This document shows positions 1 through 11,000 of a DNA stretch of 64,000 nt, one piece after another (position 1 is the stretch's first letter; every line of letters starts with the position of its first letter). Position numbers and translations under genes: made by a program. The notes beneath the pieces were generated by a model. The model saw only the letters and a list, made by a program, of their open reading frames with translations. It was not told the DNA's origin and searched no databases. Source of the DNA: AM-0621 sp964573505 (GTDB lineage Bacteria > Planctomycetota > Planctomycetia > Planctomycetales > Planctomycetaceae); assembly GCA_964573505.1 (NCBI GenBank), contig CAZNMS010000002.1:12475-76474 (forward strand), written 5' to 3'.

Positions 1-1
1 C

Positions 2-841
2 TTCGATCCCTATTGGATGGCGGCGTCAGCGATCGACGAAGCCGTTCGTAATTGCGTCGCGGTCGGAGCGGATCCGGCACGCATCGCAATCCTCGACAAC
101 TTCTGTTGGGGCAACTGCGAACGCGCAGAGACGCTCGGTTCGCTCGTCCGCGCCGCGATCGCGTGCCAAGAAGTGGCGATCGCATTCGGGACTCCGTTCG
201 TCAGCGGAAAGGACTCGCTCAACAACGAGTTCTCGTACTTCGAGAACGGCGAGAAGAAGACGGTTGCGATTCCGTCATCGCTGCTGATCAGTGCTCTCGG
301 TCAGATCGAGAACATCGAGCAAGCCGTCACGATGGACCTCAAAGCGGCGGGCAATCGAGTGTTCCTCATCGGCACGACGAAGGATGAATTGGGCGGCTCG
401 CATTACTCGCTCGTCAACAACTTGAGCGGCGGGCAAGTGCCGCATGTTGATCTCAAAGCGGCTCCGCAGATCTTCAAAGCCGTGCATGCAGCGATGCGCG
501 CCGGGCTGATCGAAAGCTGTCACGATTTGAGCGAAGGCGGGCTTGCTGCCGCTGCTGCGGAAATGGCCTTTGCCGGCGGACTCGGAGTGCAGCTTGATGT
601 TGCCGCCGTCAGCACCGACGCCGTCGTCGCGCTGTTCTCAGAGAGCAATACGCGGTTCCTCATTGAGGTTGCTCCGGCATCCGTCGCCGCTTTGAAGGCT
701 CAGTTCGCGAACCTGCCGCTGCTCGAATTGGGCGGAGTGACATCCGGCGGGAAAGTAACAATTGCTACCGGCGCTCAAGTCTTGATCGACGCGGATATCA
801 ACGAGCTGCGCAGCGTTTGGAAGAAGCCGCTGAATTGGTAG
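2..841 (+). CDS. purL: Phosphoribosylformylglycinamidine synthase, synthetase subunit/domain (3' part, cut by window start)
   Basis: PurL converts FGAR, glutamine and ATP to FGAM in the fourth step of cytosolic de novo purine synthesis. The frame is open from base 2, so the gene begins upstream and only the last 279 residues are visible. They read DPYWMAASAIDEAVRN at the edge, then the conserved SGKDSLNNE segment (about residues 65-73 of the visible part), the HDLSEGGLAAAAAEMA motif of the second AIRS-type C-terminal domain, and a LFSESNTRFLIEV strand. These are standard PurL signatures. The protein ends WKKPLNW before TAG. No purQ or other purine gene follows; the next gene is a minus-strand toxin-antitoxin pair. 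The family call is firm. Whether the full protein is the short or the long PurL form cannot be judged from this part. Confidence 0.96.
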   Translation, partial: FDPYWMAASAIDEAVRNCVAVGADPARIAILDNFCWGNCERAETLGSLVRAAIACQEVAIAFGTPFVSGKDSLNNEFSYFENGEKKTVAIPSSLLISALGQIENIEQAVTMDLKAAGNRVFLIGTTKDELGGSHYSLVNNLSGGQVPHVDLKAAPQIFKAVHAAMRAGLIESCHDLSEGGLAAAAAEMAFAGGLGVQLDVAAVSTDAVVALFSESNTRFLIEVAPASVAALKAQFANLPLLELGGVTSGGKVTIATGAQVLIDADINELRSVWKKPLNW

Positions 842-851
842 TGGTTTGTTA

Positions 852-1029
852 TTTGGACTGCGGCAGCCTGCTGCCGCTTTTCGAACAGCAGCCTGCTGCT
901 GTTCGGGATGAAGTTTTGGGTTTCGACCACCATTGGCTTTTCGTTGTTTTTAAGCTCAGCCAAACACAGTGAGCCGTCCGACAGCGGGCTGTCGGACGGA
1001 AAGCGGCAGCAGGGCTGCCGCAGTCCAAA
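852..1029. repeat. Inverted-repeat element with two internal hairpins (REPIN-like)
   Basis: Arms at 852-880 and 1000-1029 are reverse complements with a single one-base indel. Inside lie two perfect hairpins: 882-891/896-905 (10-bp stem, 4-nt loop) and 974-984/989-999 (11-bp stem, 4-nt loop). The arms are rich in GCAGCCTGCTGC. The element fills the whole spacer between purL and the toxin gene. It could act as a bidirectional transcription stop for the two convergent genes, but there is no T-tract. It looks like a dispersed palindromic repeat; copy number elsewhere in the genome is unknown. Confidence 0.8.
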
Positions 1030-1038
1030 GTGACTTTG

Positions 1039-1461
1039 TCACTCGGCGGCAAACGGGTTCTTCACGAGCACCGAGTCGTAGTACGCGTTGTGCGAGAGGT
1101 CTTCGGAATAGAGCGTTGTGACTCCGGCTTCTAAGCACGCGGCGAGCAGCATGCTGTCCCAGTGGGACAGGTAGTAGCGGCGGCTCAAGTCGAGCGCGGT
1201 TAGGACCGTTGTGTGCTGCGGGGTGATGATCGGGAATCGTTCGACGACATGCCCGACAGAGTCTTCGAGTTCCTTCGCAGTGAGAATGCCGCGTGTTTCC
1301 CAGCGGCGCAGGACGTTGGTGAGTTCACTCAGCACCTGCCATAGCGTGACGCACTCATCGCTGGATTCGACCTGCTCCAAGAGGCGCCATGCTCGGTCGT
1401 GCTTCTGCGTCTCGGCTTGATCGAATGAGTAAACCCAGACATTGGTATCAACCGCGATCAT
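1039..1461 (-). CDS. vapC: PIN-domain toxin ribonuclease, VapC family
   Basis: A 140-residue PIN-domain protein of typical VapC length. The acidic residues expected for Mg-dependent RNA cleavage are visible: D5 in IAVDTN, E46 in LSELTNVL, D102 in HWDSMLLAACLEAG and D121 in LYSEDL. VapC toxins cleave RNA and arrest translation until bound by their antitoxin. The ATG at 1461 lies inside the 3' end of the antitoxin gene (14-bp overlap, 1448-1461), which implies translational coupling and a bicistronic operon with the antitoxin first. The gene ends 10 bp from an inverted-repeat element. The family is clear; the RNA target is unknown. Confidence 0.92.
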   Translation of the reverse strand: MIAVDTNVWVYSFDQAETQKHDRAWRLLEQVESSDECVTLWQVLSELTNVLRRWETRGILTAKELEDSVGHVVERFPIITPQHTTVLTALDLSRRYYLSHWDSMLLAACLEAGVTTLYSEDLSHNAYYDSVLVKNPFAAE

Positions 1462-1678
1462 GCAATTGCTCCCGAGTGAGTTTCTCGCCGTCTCGAATTT
1501 GAAGCCCCTTCACGAACTGCCGAAAGTCGCTCATCGCTCGTCGAGGTGCAGCAGAGATCGCTTGCGATTGAGCATCATTGGAGACGGTTACGGTGACGCG
1601 ACTCTCTTCGGGCAATTGCAGCGGTTCGTCTAACTGCAAGGCGCCGTTGATGACGGTAGCGGTGCGGGTTGTTGTCAT
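1448..1678 (-). CDS. Antitoxin partner of the VapC-type toxin (DUF104/AF2212-like)
   Basis: A 76-residue protein encoded immediately upstream of, and overlapping by 14 bp, the PIN-domain toxin. Residues 9-32 (VINGALQLDEPLQLPEESRV and onward) have the short beta-rich INGxLxLDEPLxLPE pattern of DUF104/AF2212-type and related small antitoxins. The tail ends LTREQLHDRG, like the helical toxin-binding C-termini of many VapB proteins. The ATG at 1678 has GGAG eight bases upstream on the minus strand. Function is assigned from gene order plus this pattern. It probably neutralises the toxin; no operator could be identified with confidence, so autoregulation is an assumption. Confidence 0.82.
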   Translation of the reverse strand: MTTTRTATVINGALQLDEPLQLPEESRVTVTVSNDAQSQAISAAPRRAMSDFRQFVKGLQIRDGEKLTREQLHDRG

Positions 1679-1776
1679 GACTCAAGCTCCAAAAGCCGGA
1701 TGGGAAACTGCGGCAGGACCATAGCTTGAGATGCAGACGGGCTGAACGTCGGGTTTTGGTTCATGCCCTACCTAAA

Positions 1777-2006
1777 AACTTGGAGTGCTCCGGCTTGACG
1801 GAGCCCTCCGACTCAGCGGCAAGTTGCTTGCAACTTCATTGACGATCCCGCCGCCAACAATGACTTCGCAGTCACTTCCCTTCGGGAGTTCTCGTCGAGC
1901 AAATTCAGGACTTGAGTTTGGTGGTGCCTGCGATCGCGACCGCAGCACGGCAGACGGTCCAGCGACAAGAGTCGGAGGGCTCCGTCGAGCCGGAGCACTC
2001 CAAGTT
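1777..2006. repeat. Inverted-repeat element, 38-bp near-perfect termini
   Basis: Arms 1777-1814 and 1969-2006 are reverse complements with one mismatch in 38 bp and enclose 154 bp. The interior holds smaller palindromes (1821-1827/1830-1836 and 1861-1865/1870-1874). No protein is credible inside: reading frames entering from either side begin with the same MLRLDGALRL because the arms mirror each other. The right arm stops 5 bp before the stop codon of the giant gene (2012-2014), so transcripts of that gene could fold a very long 3' hairpin. It could be a MITE-like or REPIN-like element. No target-site duplication was evident. Confidence 0.82.
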
Positions 2007-2011
2007 GACCT

Positions 2012-5000
2012 CTATTCGATCACTTCGTCCGCGAAGATGGTGTCGATGGCGGCTACTTCTTCGGCAGTGGGTAAGTGGCGGTCGCCGAGGTGTAATGAAT
2101 CGTGCATGACTGACTCGGCGGAGGCGGCGTGATCGAGTCGCAGGATGTGACCCAGTTCGTGCGCGATCGCACTCAAGAGGTCCACTCGGTTTGAACGCGG
2201 GGCGTTCGGGTTGATCGACCAGCCGCGGCCGGCGGCGTTGTTGTCGAGCACGATTTCGTCGTCGGAGATTTGTGCTCCGATCAAGTTCGCGTTCTCGGCG
2301 AGCTTGTTGAGGTTGCCGACTCGGACTTTGACCTTCTCCAGTTTCGCGAGGTCGTCGGTGCTGAGTCCCGCTGCCGCCCATGCGTTGATGGCGGCTTGCT
2401 TCACCACTTCGAGAGTTGCTGCGTCGAGCGTTTGTTTGACCTCATTGGCCGGTGCGCGTCCGGCGACGTGCAGGCCGAAGTTTGTTGAGGTCAACAGTTT
2501 GCTCGTACCGACGAGCGTGACTCTCGGGCCGACGGGGGCGAGGGCGGTGATGGTGTAAGGCGCGACGGTTTGCTGATTCGTTGCGACTCCGTTGCCTCGC
2601 ACGGTGAGAGCTACTTGTCCGTTCGGCGCTGTGACCGGCGAGGTGAGGACGATGTGTCCGCGATCGGCAGTCAGAGCGACGTTGCCTTGCTGCGAGAGCA
2701 CGGCGGCTGTTGTTGTGAGGTTGCCGGTTGAAGTTGCCGAGATGTCGCCGAGCGATGTGAGACCGATGACTTCGTCGACGGTCGTGATCGCGAGCGGTTG
2801 AGCATTGTTGAGTCGCAAGCCGTTCTTAGTGGCGACGCTTCCGGCAAAGTCGCTGATGCGGTTGTTGAGCGACGTCAGATTCACGGCGCTGCCGGCTGTC
2901 ACCGCGAGTCGATTCTCGATGATGCTGCCGTTCGTGCCGTCGATGCTCGCGCCCGTCATGAGATGCAGCGTCGTCGCGTACTGCGGAGCGACTTGATTGC
3001 TAAGCGTGATCGTGCCCGAAGCAGATCCGGCGTCGCTGCGTCCGATGCGGATCGTCGCGGCGTTGATGCGGTCCAATTCGGCGGCACTGATGTCGAGTGA
3101 ACCGGCAGTGTTCGCTTTGCTGCCGACGCCGATCTTCTGATTGGCAGTGCTCGTTGCGAGCGTGACTGAATGGCCGACGGCTTCGATGACTCCGGCGAGT
3201 TCGATTTCGTCAGCAGCGAAGACGTGCGAGCGAGCAGTCGATGACGTTGAGCGGATCGTTGCTCCGGCGAGCACGTTGATGCTGCTGTCGACGCCGCTGA
3301 TGCTGAGATTGAGCGTGCCGCCCGCGACGATGTCTGCTGCGGCAGCAGTGTTCATGACTTTGATCTCGCGAGCGGAGGCGACGCCGCGTGCGGTGATTGT
3401 GAGATCGCCGCTTGCCGAGAGTCCCGTCACTGCGTCGACGGTGCCGACTTCGAAACCGGTCTCGTTATGGAAGCTGACATTTCCGTTAGTGGCTTTGAGT
3501 GCGACGGCTCCCGTCACGAGGTTGCTCGGGTTCGTGAGGTCGATGCTGCCGCCGGCTTCAACGGCGAGATGCCGGGCTTGCAAGCCGCCCGTTTGAGTGA
3601 CGTTGCCCTTTGCTCGCAGATGCAGGTTCGTGACTTTGTTGGCGTCGAGTGAAACTTGCTCGACGCGGATGTTGTTCGCGGCCGCGCCGTCGTTGCGTCC
3701 GATGTTGAGCGTCGTCGCGGTGATGCGATCGAGTTCGGCGTCGGTCAGTTCGAGCGTCTCAGCAATGTTGTTGGTGCTTGCACCGAGAACGATTGCGTCG
3801 CTGAGTTCTGCCGCACGAAGAGTGATCGTTGCGGCGGTCAATGCTCGCGGAGCAAGCAGTTCGAGATCATCGGCAGTGATGAGCACGAATCCCTTCGACG
3901 CGATCGTGCCGTTCTTCGAGACTGTCACCGTGCGATCGTCAGCGGGCAGAGTGATTGTCACTCCGAGATCGCCGCTGATGCTGCCGGTGACTCGCACGTT
4001 GTCGGTCGCGTCGGTGATCGAGACGGATTCAGCGGCGGTGATCGTGCCGTCGATGCAGATGCCGCAGAGCTTTGCTTCGGTCGGGTCGGCGGCTCCGTTT
4101 GTGAGCGTCACGCTGCCGCGATCCGAGAGCACTCGACCGCCGGCTTGCACGGTGAGCTGATCTCCGGATGTCAGAAGAATTGCACTGTTGCTGCTGATGG
4201 AGCCGGTGCTCGCAACGGTCAGCGCGTCGAAGCGCGTGCGGTCGATTGATGTGAGATTCACTCCGAACGGTGCGGTGACGGTGCCAGTGACGGCGATCAA
4301 GCCGGGAGCACTCGCGGTGATGCGATCGGTTGCGGCGACTCCGGCGAGTCCGTCGACGGGGCCGAGATTGAGTCCGAGTGCATCGAAGATTTGAACGCTC
4401 GCAGCGCGGCGCGTTCCGGCATTCGCGGCGAACGTGCCGATGTCGTTGTTGCCGGTCAGCGTTGCCGATCCGCCGGCAGTGACCGCGAGATTCTGCACGA
4501 CCAATTGGCCGGTCGTTGCGACGACGTCAGCGCCGCTCTTGAGATGCAGAACGGGGATCTCGGTCGGGGCGATGAGGCCGCTGACAGTGAGGTTGCTCGT
4601 TGCATCGGCGCGACCGAGTTCGACGGTCGCGGCAGTGATGCGATTGAGCTCGGCATTTGAAATTTCAAATGTTTGAATTGCGGAATTCGTTCCGCTGCCG
4701 CCGAGCACGTAGCTGTCATTGGTATGAGCGGCTCGCAGTATGACTCGACCATTGCGGGCCATCAGCGTGCCTTGCAGGTCGAGCTCATCGACTTCAATGG
4801 TGTGAACCGTTTGCTTGTCGGCAGAGGCCGACTTGATGAGTGCGTTCTTGCTGACGGTGAAGGTCGCGTCGTCGCCAGTGACGAGCACGGTGATGCTGCC
4901 GAGCGCGAAGAGGTCGTTTGTCGCACTGGTGTTGAAGAGCGTGACGTCTTTGTCGGCACCGGATGCGTTCGCGGTCAGACGGACGTTGCCCCCGGCAGAG

Positions 5001-8000
5001 ATACCGTTGACGAGATCCACTCGGGCGATGTCGAACGCGACGTTGCTCACGAAGTCGATGTGACCGGCATCCGTTCTCAGCGCGAGGCGACCGGCAACCG
5101 AGTTGTCGTTGCGATTGAGAGTGACGTTCTTGCCGGCTTCGATCGCGAGATTCTTTGCGGTGACTCCGGCGGACTGAGTGACGTTGCCGCCGGTGAGCAG
5201 ATGCAATGTCGGCGAGATCATGCTGACGTTGCTTTCGATCGTGATGTCGCCGGAAGCGAGCGAGTCTTTGCGACCGATGCGGACGGCGTTTGCGACGAGT
5301 CGATCGAGTTCGGCGTCTGAGAGTTCGAGTGTGTCAGCGCGGTTCTGCGTTGCTGCTCCGAGAACGATGCGCTCGTCGGTTTCGGCGGTTTGCAGTGCGA
5401 TGCCGGTTGCAGTGACTTGCGAGCCAGTGAGCAGTTCAATGTCGTCGGCGACGATCGTCAGCATGTTGGCCGCGCTGAGCTTCGCGTTGTTGTTGAGCTT
5501 GAAGAGTTGATCGTCTCCCGGTTGCACGATCGTCAGCGAGTCGCCCGCGATGGCCGTTCCGTTGAAGGTCATTGCGCCACTGTTATCAGTGAGGACGATG
5601 TTCGCTCCGGCTGTCATTGCTCCGGCGAAGACCGCACTCGATATAATGGTCGGGTCAGCGTCCGTTGTGCCGGTCGTAATGTTGATGTTTTTGGCGGCAG
5701 TGAGGGTCACGTTGGATTGGAACGTGAGGTCGTCGCCGATTGAGAAACTGATTGAGTCGCCGGTTGATTGGATGCTGACTCCGGCATTCACGATGAGGTC
5801 GTCGGCGTCGGTTGAGCGGTCGCGACTCGTGAGCGAGATCGCTCCGGAGGCGATGATGTTGCGACGCACGGTGAAAGCGTTTTGCGTGCTGACGGTGATT
5901 GAGCCGTTTGCAGTGATGCCGCTCAGAGTGTCGGCGTCTCCGATTGACAGAATGCTTTGATCAACGAGATCGAGCGAGCCTGCGCCGTCGAGGCCGACCT
6001 TTGCGGCGAGCGTGCCGATTTGATTCGCGGCGTTTGTCAGCGTTGCGTTGTCTCCCGTTGTCAGCGCGAGATTGGCGACGACGACGTTGCTGTTCGCTCC
6101 GTTGATGTTGCCGCCGGTCTTGAGGTGCAGCGTGCTGACGAACTGCGGACTGACGTTGCCGTTGAAGGTGATGTTGCCCGACGGCTTCTCGTCGTAGCGA
6201 CCGAGATCGAGGTTGCGGGCGACGATGCGATCAAGCTCGGAGTCGTTGAGGTCGAGGCACAGTGCTGGATCGATCGAAACGCTGCGGCCTAATTGCAGCG
6301 CGACGTTTGCGGAGAACGGTTGCAGGATGACTCGTTGACCGACCGCGAGGATGTCGCCGTCGAGATTCATGTTGTCGGCGCTGATGGTGTGAACGAGGCC
6401 CGTGCGGTTCGGGACGAGCGGGTCTTTTGATTCGAGACGCGCGTCGGTCTGCATCGTGAAGCGCGCTTCGGCACCTTGCAGCGTGATCGTGATTTCGTCG
6501 CGGGCGAAGATGTCGCTGAGCGGCAAGCTGTTTGTCACGACGAGATCTTGATCGCCCTCTTGTGGAGCAATTGTGACATCGACGTCTCCGCCGCCGGCGA
6601 AGATGCCGGCTTGCCCGTCGACGGTGCCGATCGACAAACCGTTGTTGTTGCCGAAGCTGACGAAGCCGTAGTCGCTATGCAGTGCGAGCGTTTGATCGAC
6701 GCTGTTGCTCAGCAGCGGCAGGTTGACGGTGAGATCAGCGATCGCGCCGAAGTGACGCACTTGCAGCGGTGCGGTCTGCGTGATCGTCTCACCGGCGAAG
6801 AGATGCAGAGTCGGCACCTTTGCGGGATCAAGCGTGACGTCGCCGACGAAGACGATGTTGCCGGTCTCGCCGTTGTGATCGCCGTCGATGATCGCGGCGG
6901 GAGCAACGGGATCGGTCGATGTGCGGTTCGTCTGCGTCTTGCGTCCGATGCGCAGAGTGGTCGCGGTGATGCGATCGAGTTCGTCGTCGGAGATTTCGAG
7001 GATGTCCGCGTGCTCGTCGCTGAGCGCGCCGAGCCATATGTCGCGGCCGGTTGTGTAATTCTTAATGCTCGTGAGCGGACTGACGATCGTCGCGTTGCCG
7101 TGCAGGTCGAACTCGTCGATATCGAGGATGAGTTCGCGCCCGGCGGTGACGGGAGCGGTGCTCGTAAAGCTGTCGGCGTTGCGGACGTTGATGTCTCGAC
7201 CGGCAGTGACGTGCGACGTGATGCTGATCGCGCTGAAGTCGTTGATGTCGAAGTCGCCGAGCACTTTCAGGTTGCCGTTGATGTCGAGCAGATCGCTGTC
7301 GTCGGTGCCGGCACGGCTTGCTCGCAGTTCAAGGTTCGTGAGTCCGCGAGCGAGAACTTCGTCGGCCGCGCGATCACTGACGACGGTCAGATGATCGTTG
7401 CCGGCTCCGGGTTCTTCTTCGCTCGTCAGTGCGGCGTCGTTTGTCGCGAGGTCGATATGCAACGTCGTGACGTCGTAGAGGCTGAGCGGGCTCATCTCGA
7501 TGCCGTTGCTCGTGCCACTGAAGCGGACGGCGGCGACTTCGTCTTCAACGGTGCTCGTGAGCGCGACGTCGTCGACACTGTTCGGCGTTGTGATTGTGAA
7601 GTCGGCGATGCCGGACAGTGCGAGCGTTTCGATGCTGCTGAAGTTGATCTCGCGAGAACCGAATTCGCCGGTGATGAGATACGTGCCGGAGCCGAATGTT
7701 GTGCCGCTCGGCAAGTACGTCAGAGCGTTGATTGCACCGCGACCTTGCAGCCGCAGTTTGTCGCCGGGAGCCGTTGTTGGTGCTTCGCCGTCGATGACGA
7801 GCTTGCCGGTCGGGACCGGGTTGCCGTTGATGTAGTCGACGGTCAGTTGATCGCTCTCGATGTCGAGTTCGAGATGCAGCGTGTCGGACTCGATGTTCGT
7901 CGCATGCACGACGGCGTTGTCTTCGCGGCTGATCTCGACGCCGTTGAGTTCCTTCTGCAGCAGCATCGTGTTGGCGGCGGCGGTGCCGTGATACGTGAGG

Positions 8001-11000
8001 CGGTCAAAGTCGGAGTCGTCGCCGAGATCAATGTTCGCGGTCGCGTTTGCGGAGTTCGTGCGGAGATCGACGACGTCCGCACCCGTCTGCGTATTGAGAT
8101 TGAGCGTGCTGAAGAGCGCGTCGCTCGTGACGGTGTCATTTTCGTTACCCGTGTCGATCATCGCCGTGCCGAAGTGGCCGTGAATTGTGACGCTGTCTGC
8201 GCCGGTGTCGGTCGTCATTTCGAGCGTTGTGATGTCGGCGCTGAGAAGCACGGTGTCGTTTTCGCTACCCGTATAGATGAAGGCTGCGCCGTGTGCGCCG
8301 TAAACGGTGAGCTGATCAATGCCGTCCTCAGTCGTGACGAAGAGCGTTGTGATCGAGCCATTAACGAGGACTGTGTCATCATCAGCTTCGGTGATGGCAT
8401 AGAAGATGTCGGCGCGGCCGGTTTGTGTGATGCGATCATCACCAGTCCCAGTGAGCACGGAGAGATTGCCGACGTCGGCATTCACGGTGACGTCGTCGTC
8501 GCCAATGCCGGTTTGAATTTGGAGAACGGTGCCGACATCGGCGATCGTGCTTTCGCTGCCTTCGAGGTCAACGACCGAGACGGTGTCGTTTCCATTCCCC
8601 TCGCTGCTGCCTTCGGCCCAATCGGCAAGAAGGGCGAAGAAACCGACGTCGTAGAAGCTCACCGGAGTCAGCGAAACGTCGTTGCTTGTGCCGGTAACGC
8701 GAATGGCGGGAACGGCGTCTTCAATCGTGCTCGTCAGCGCGACGGCATCGACGCTGTTGGGTGTGTATGCGAGGAACTGATCAACGCCGGCAACCGAGAG
8801 ATTCTCGATGTTTGAGAACTCAATCCGCCGTTGGCCGAAGTCACCGAAGACGATGAACTGTCCCGTACCGAATGTCTGCGAATCCGGGATGTAATCGACG
8901 AGATCAATTTCATCGCGGCCTTGAATGCGCAGCTTGTCGGCGAGGGACGTTGAGGGGTTCTCGCCGTTGACGATCAGCTTGCCCGTCGGGATTGGGTTGC
9001 CGTTGATGTAGTCGACGGTGAGCGTGTCGGCGGCGCTGTCGAGGTCGAGCGTCACTGTGTCGGCTTCGAAGTGGACGGCGTAGACGATGGTCTCGTCGTC
9101 GCGAGCGATCTCGAGTCCGTCGACTTCGGCTTCTTCGCCCGTGCGGCGGTAGAGCACGTCGTTGTTGGCGTCGGTTCCATGGAACGTGAGGTAGTCGTGC
9201 GCGGAGTCGTCACCGAGGTCGATGTTGGCGATCGCTCCGGCGGCGGTTGTGCGGAGATCGACGGAGTCAGCTCCGGTGTTTGTCGTCAGCGCGAGACGCG
9301 TGAACTCAGCGTCGATTGCGACAGTGTCGTCTTCCGTGCCGGTCTCGATCGTCAGCACGTCCATTGAGCCGTTGATGAGGATCTGATCGGCACCGGCTCC
9401 GGTGTCCGCGACGATCAACAGCGAGCTGCCGTTGATGCTGACGGAGTCGTTGCCCGCTTGAGTGTCGAGATGCAGCGAGCCGAGATTCGCGTTGATGCTG
9501 ACAGTGTCCGCTTCGCTGCCGGTGTCGATTGTCACCGCACTCAGCTCGTTGACGATCGAGAGGATGTCGGTGCCCGTGCCCGTTGTGAGATCGAGCGTTG
9601 TGATGGCGGCGTTGAAGGTCACGAAGTCCGAATCGTCGCCCATCGTGACGTCAGCAGTTTGAGTCGTCGCGAAGTATCCGAGGGCGTCGCTGCCGGTTCC
9701 GGCGTCGAGCGTCAGATTGGTCAACGTGCCTTGAAGAGTGATCGAGTCAGCGCCATCGCCGGTGTTGAGGACGATCGTTGTTGCTGTGACGTCGATCGTT
9801 GTGAAATCGTCGCCGGTGCCGGTCGTCACATTCAGCGTTGTGTAGTTGCCGGAGATCGTGAGGGAGTCGTCGCGGTCTCCCGAGTCGAGAGTCAGTGTGC
9901 CGTGCGTGCCCGAGAGCGTGATGACGTCAGTTTCTTCGCCGGTTTGCAGAGTGCTCGTCGTTGTTTGGCCGGAGAGCGAGACAACGTCGATTCCGTTGCC
10001 GCTATCGAGTTGCAGCGTGCCGATGTTGGCCGCAAGTTGCAGGTTGTTTGATCCGTTGCCGGCGTTGAGCGTGACCGCATCGGCGTCACCGACTTCTGTG
10101 AAGGCATCGTCGCCGGTGCCGAGATCAATCGTCAGCGCGCCGTGATCGCCGCTGATTTGCAGAGAGTCGTCGCCGCCGAAGGTCGAGATCGAGCCGCTTG
10201 TGATCGCGCCTCGAATGTCGATCAAGTCGATGCCGTCGCCTTCGTCGTTGTCGTCGGTTGTGAGCGCGAACGAGTTCGCGGTGACGCCGAACGTCATCGA
10301 GTCCGCACCGGAGCCGGTGTTGATCGTTGCTGCTCCGAGCGTGCCGAAGACGGTCAGCGCGTCGCTGCCGTTGCCGCCGAGCAGCGTTGTGTTCGTCGAG
10401 ACGAACGGCAGTGGCGGACGTTGCGGTTGCGACTGAGGGTTCTCGGGGTCATCCGGGAGGATGAGGATGATTTCATCGGGGTCGTGACCGAGCGTTGTGA
10501 AATCGTCGCCGTCGCCGAGATCAATCGAGAGCGTTGTGTGCGTGCCGTCGAGCGTCAGTTGATCGTTGCCGTTACCGGCGTTGATCGTCAGCGAGGCCGA
10601 GTTGCTGTTGATGATGAGCACGTCGTCTCCGTCACCGGAATCGAGCGTTGCTGTGCCGAGCGTTGCGTAGACATCGAGAGTGTCGATACCCGCGCCGGTC
10701 GAGATGCTGAGCACGGTCTTTGAAGCGGCGATCGTCGGGCCGCCTTCTTCGCCGTCAGTGATGTTGAGAGCGTCGTTGCCGCTTGCCGCGTTGACGGTGT
10801 CGTTCGTTGCGAGGTCGAGAGAGAGCGTGCCGACGTTGACCATTCGCAGGTCGGTCATCGCGATGCCGCCGCTGTCGCCCGTTAGCAGCAGTCCGTCTTG
10901 CGAACGAACCTTTGCCCCGACGAGATCGACGTTGTCGACGCTTGCCGGTGTCGTGACGGTGAGAGTGGTGATGGTGTCGAGCGTTGCCGCTGCGATGTGC

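Noticed and set aside
1785..2132. Open frames on both strands across the inverted-repeat element
   Set aside because: Both start with the same residues because the repeat arms mirror each other. Neither has a ribosome binding site or recognisable product, and one runs antisense into the giant gene.
6476..8815. Long open frame of 779 codons on the plus strand, antisense to the giant gene
   Set aside because: It mirrors GC-rich, repetitive codons of the giant gene, is full of Asp/Glu/Arg/Val runs with no domain, and has no start context of its own. Several similar long antisense frames across 2-39 kb are rejected for the same reason.
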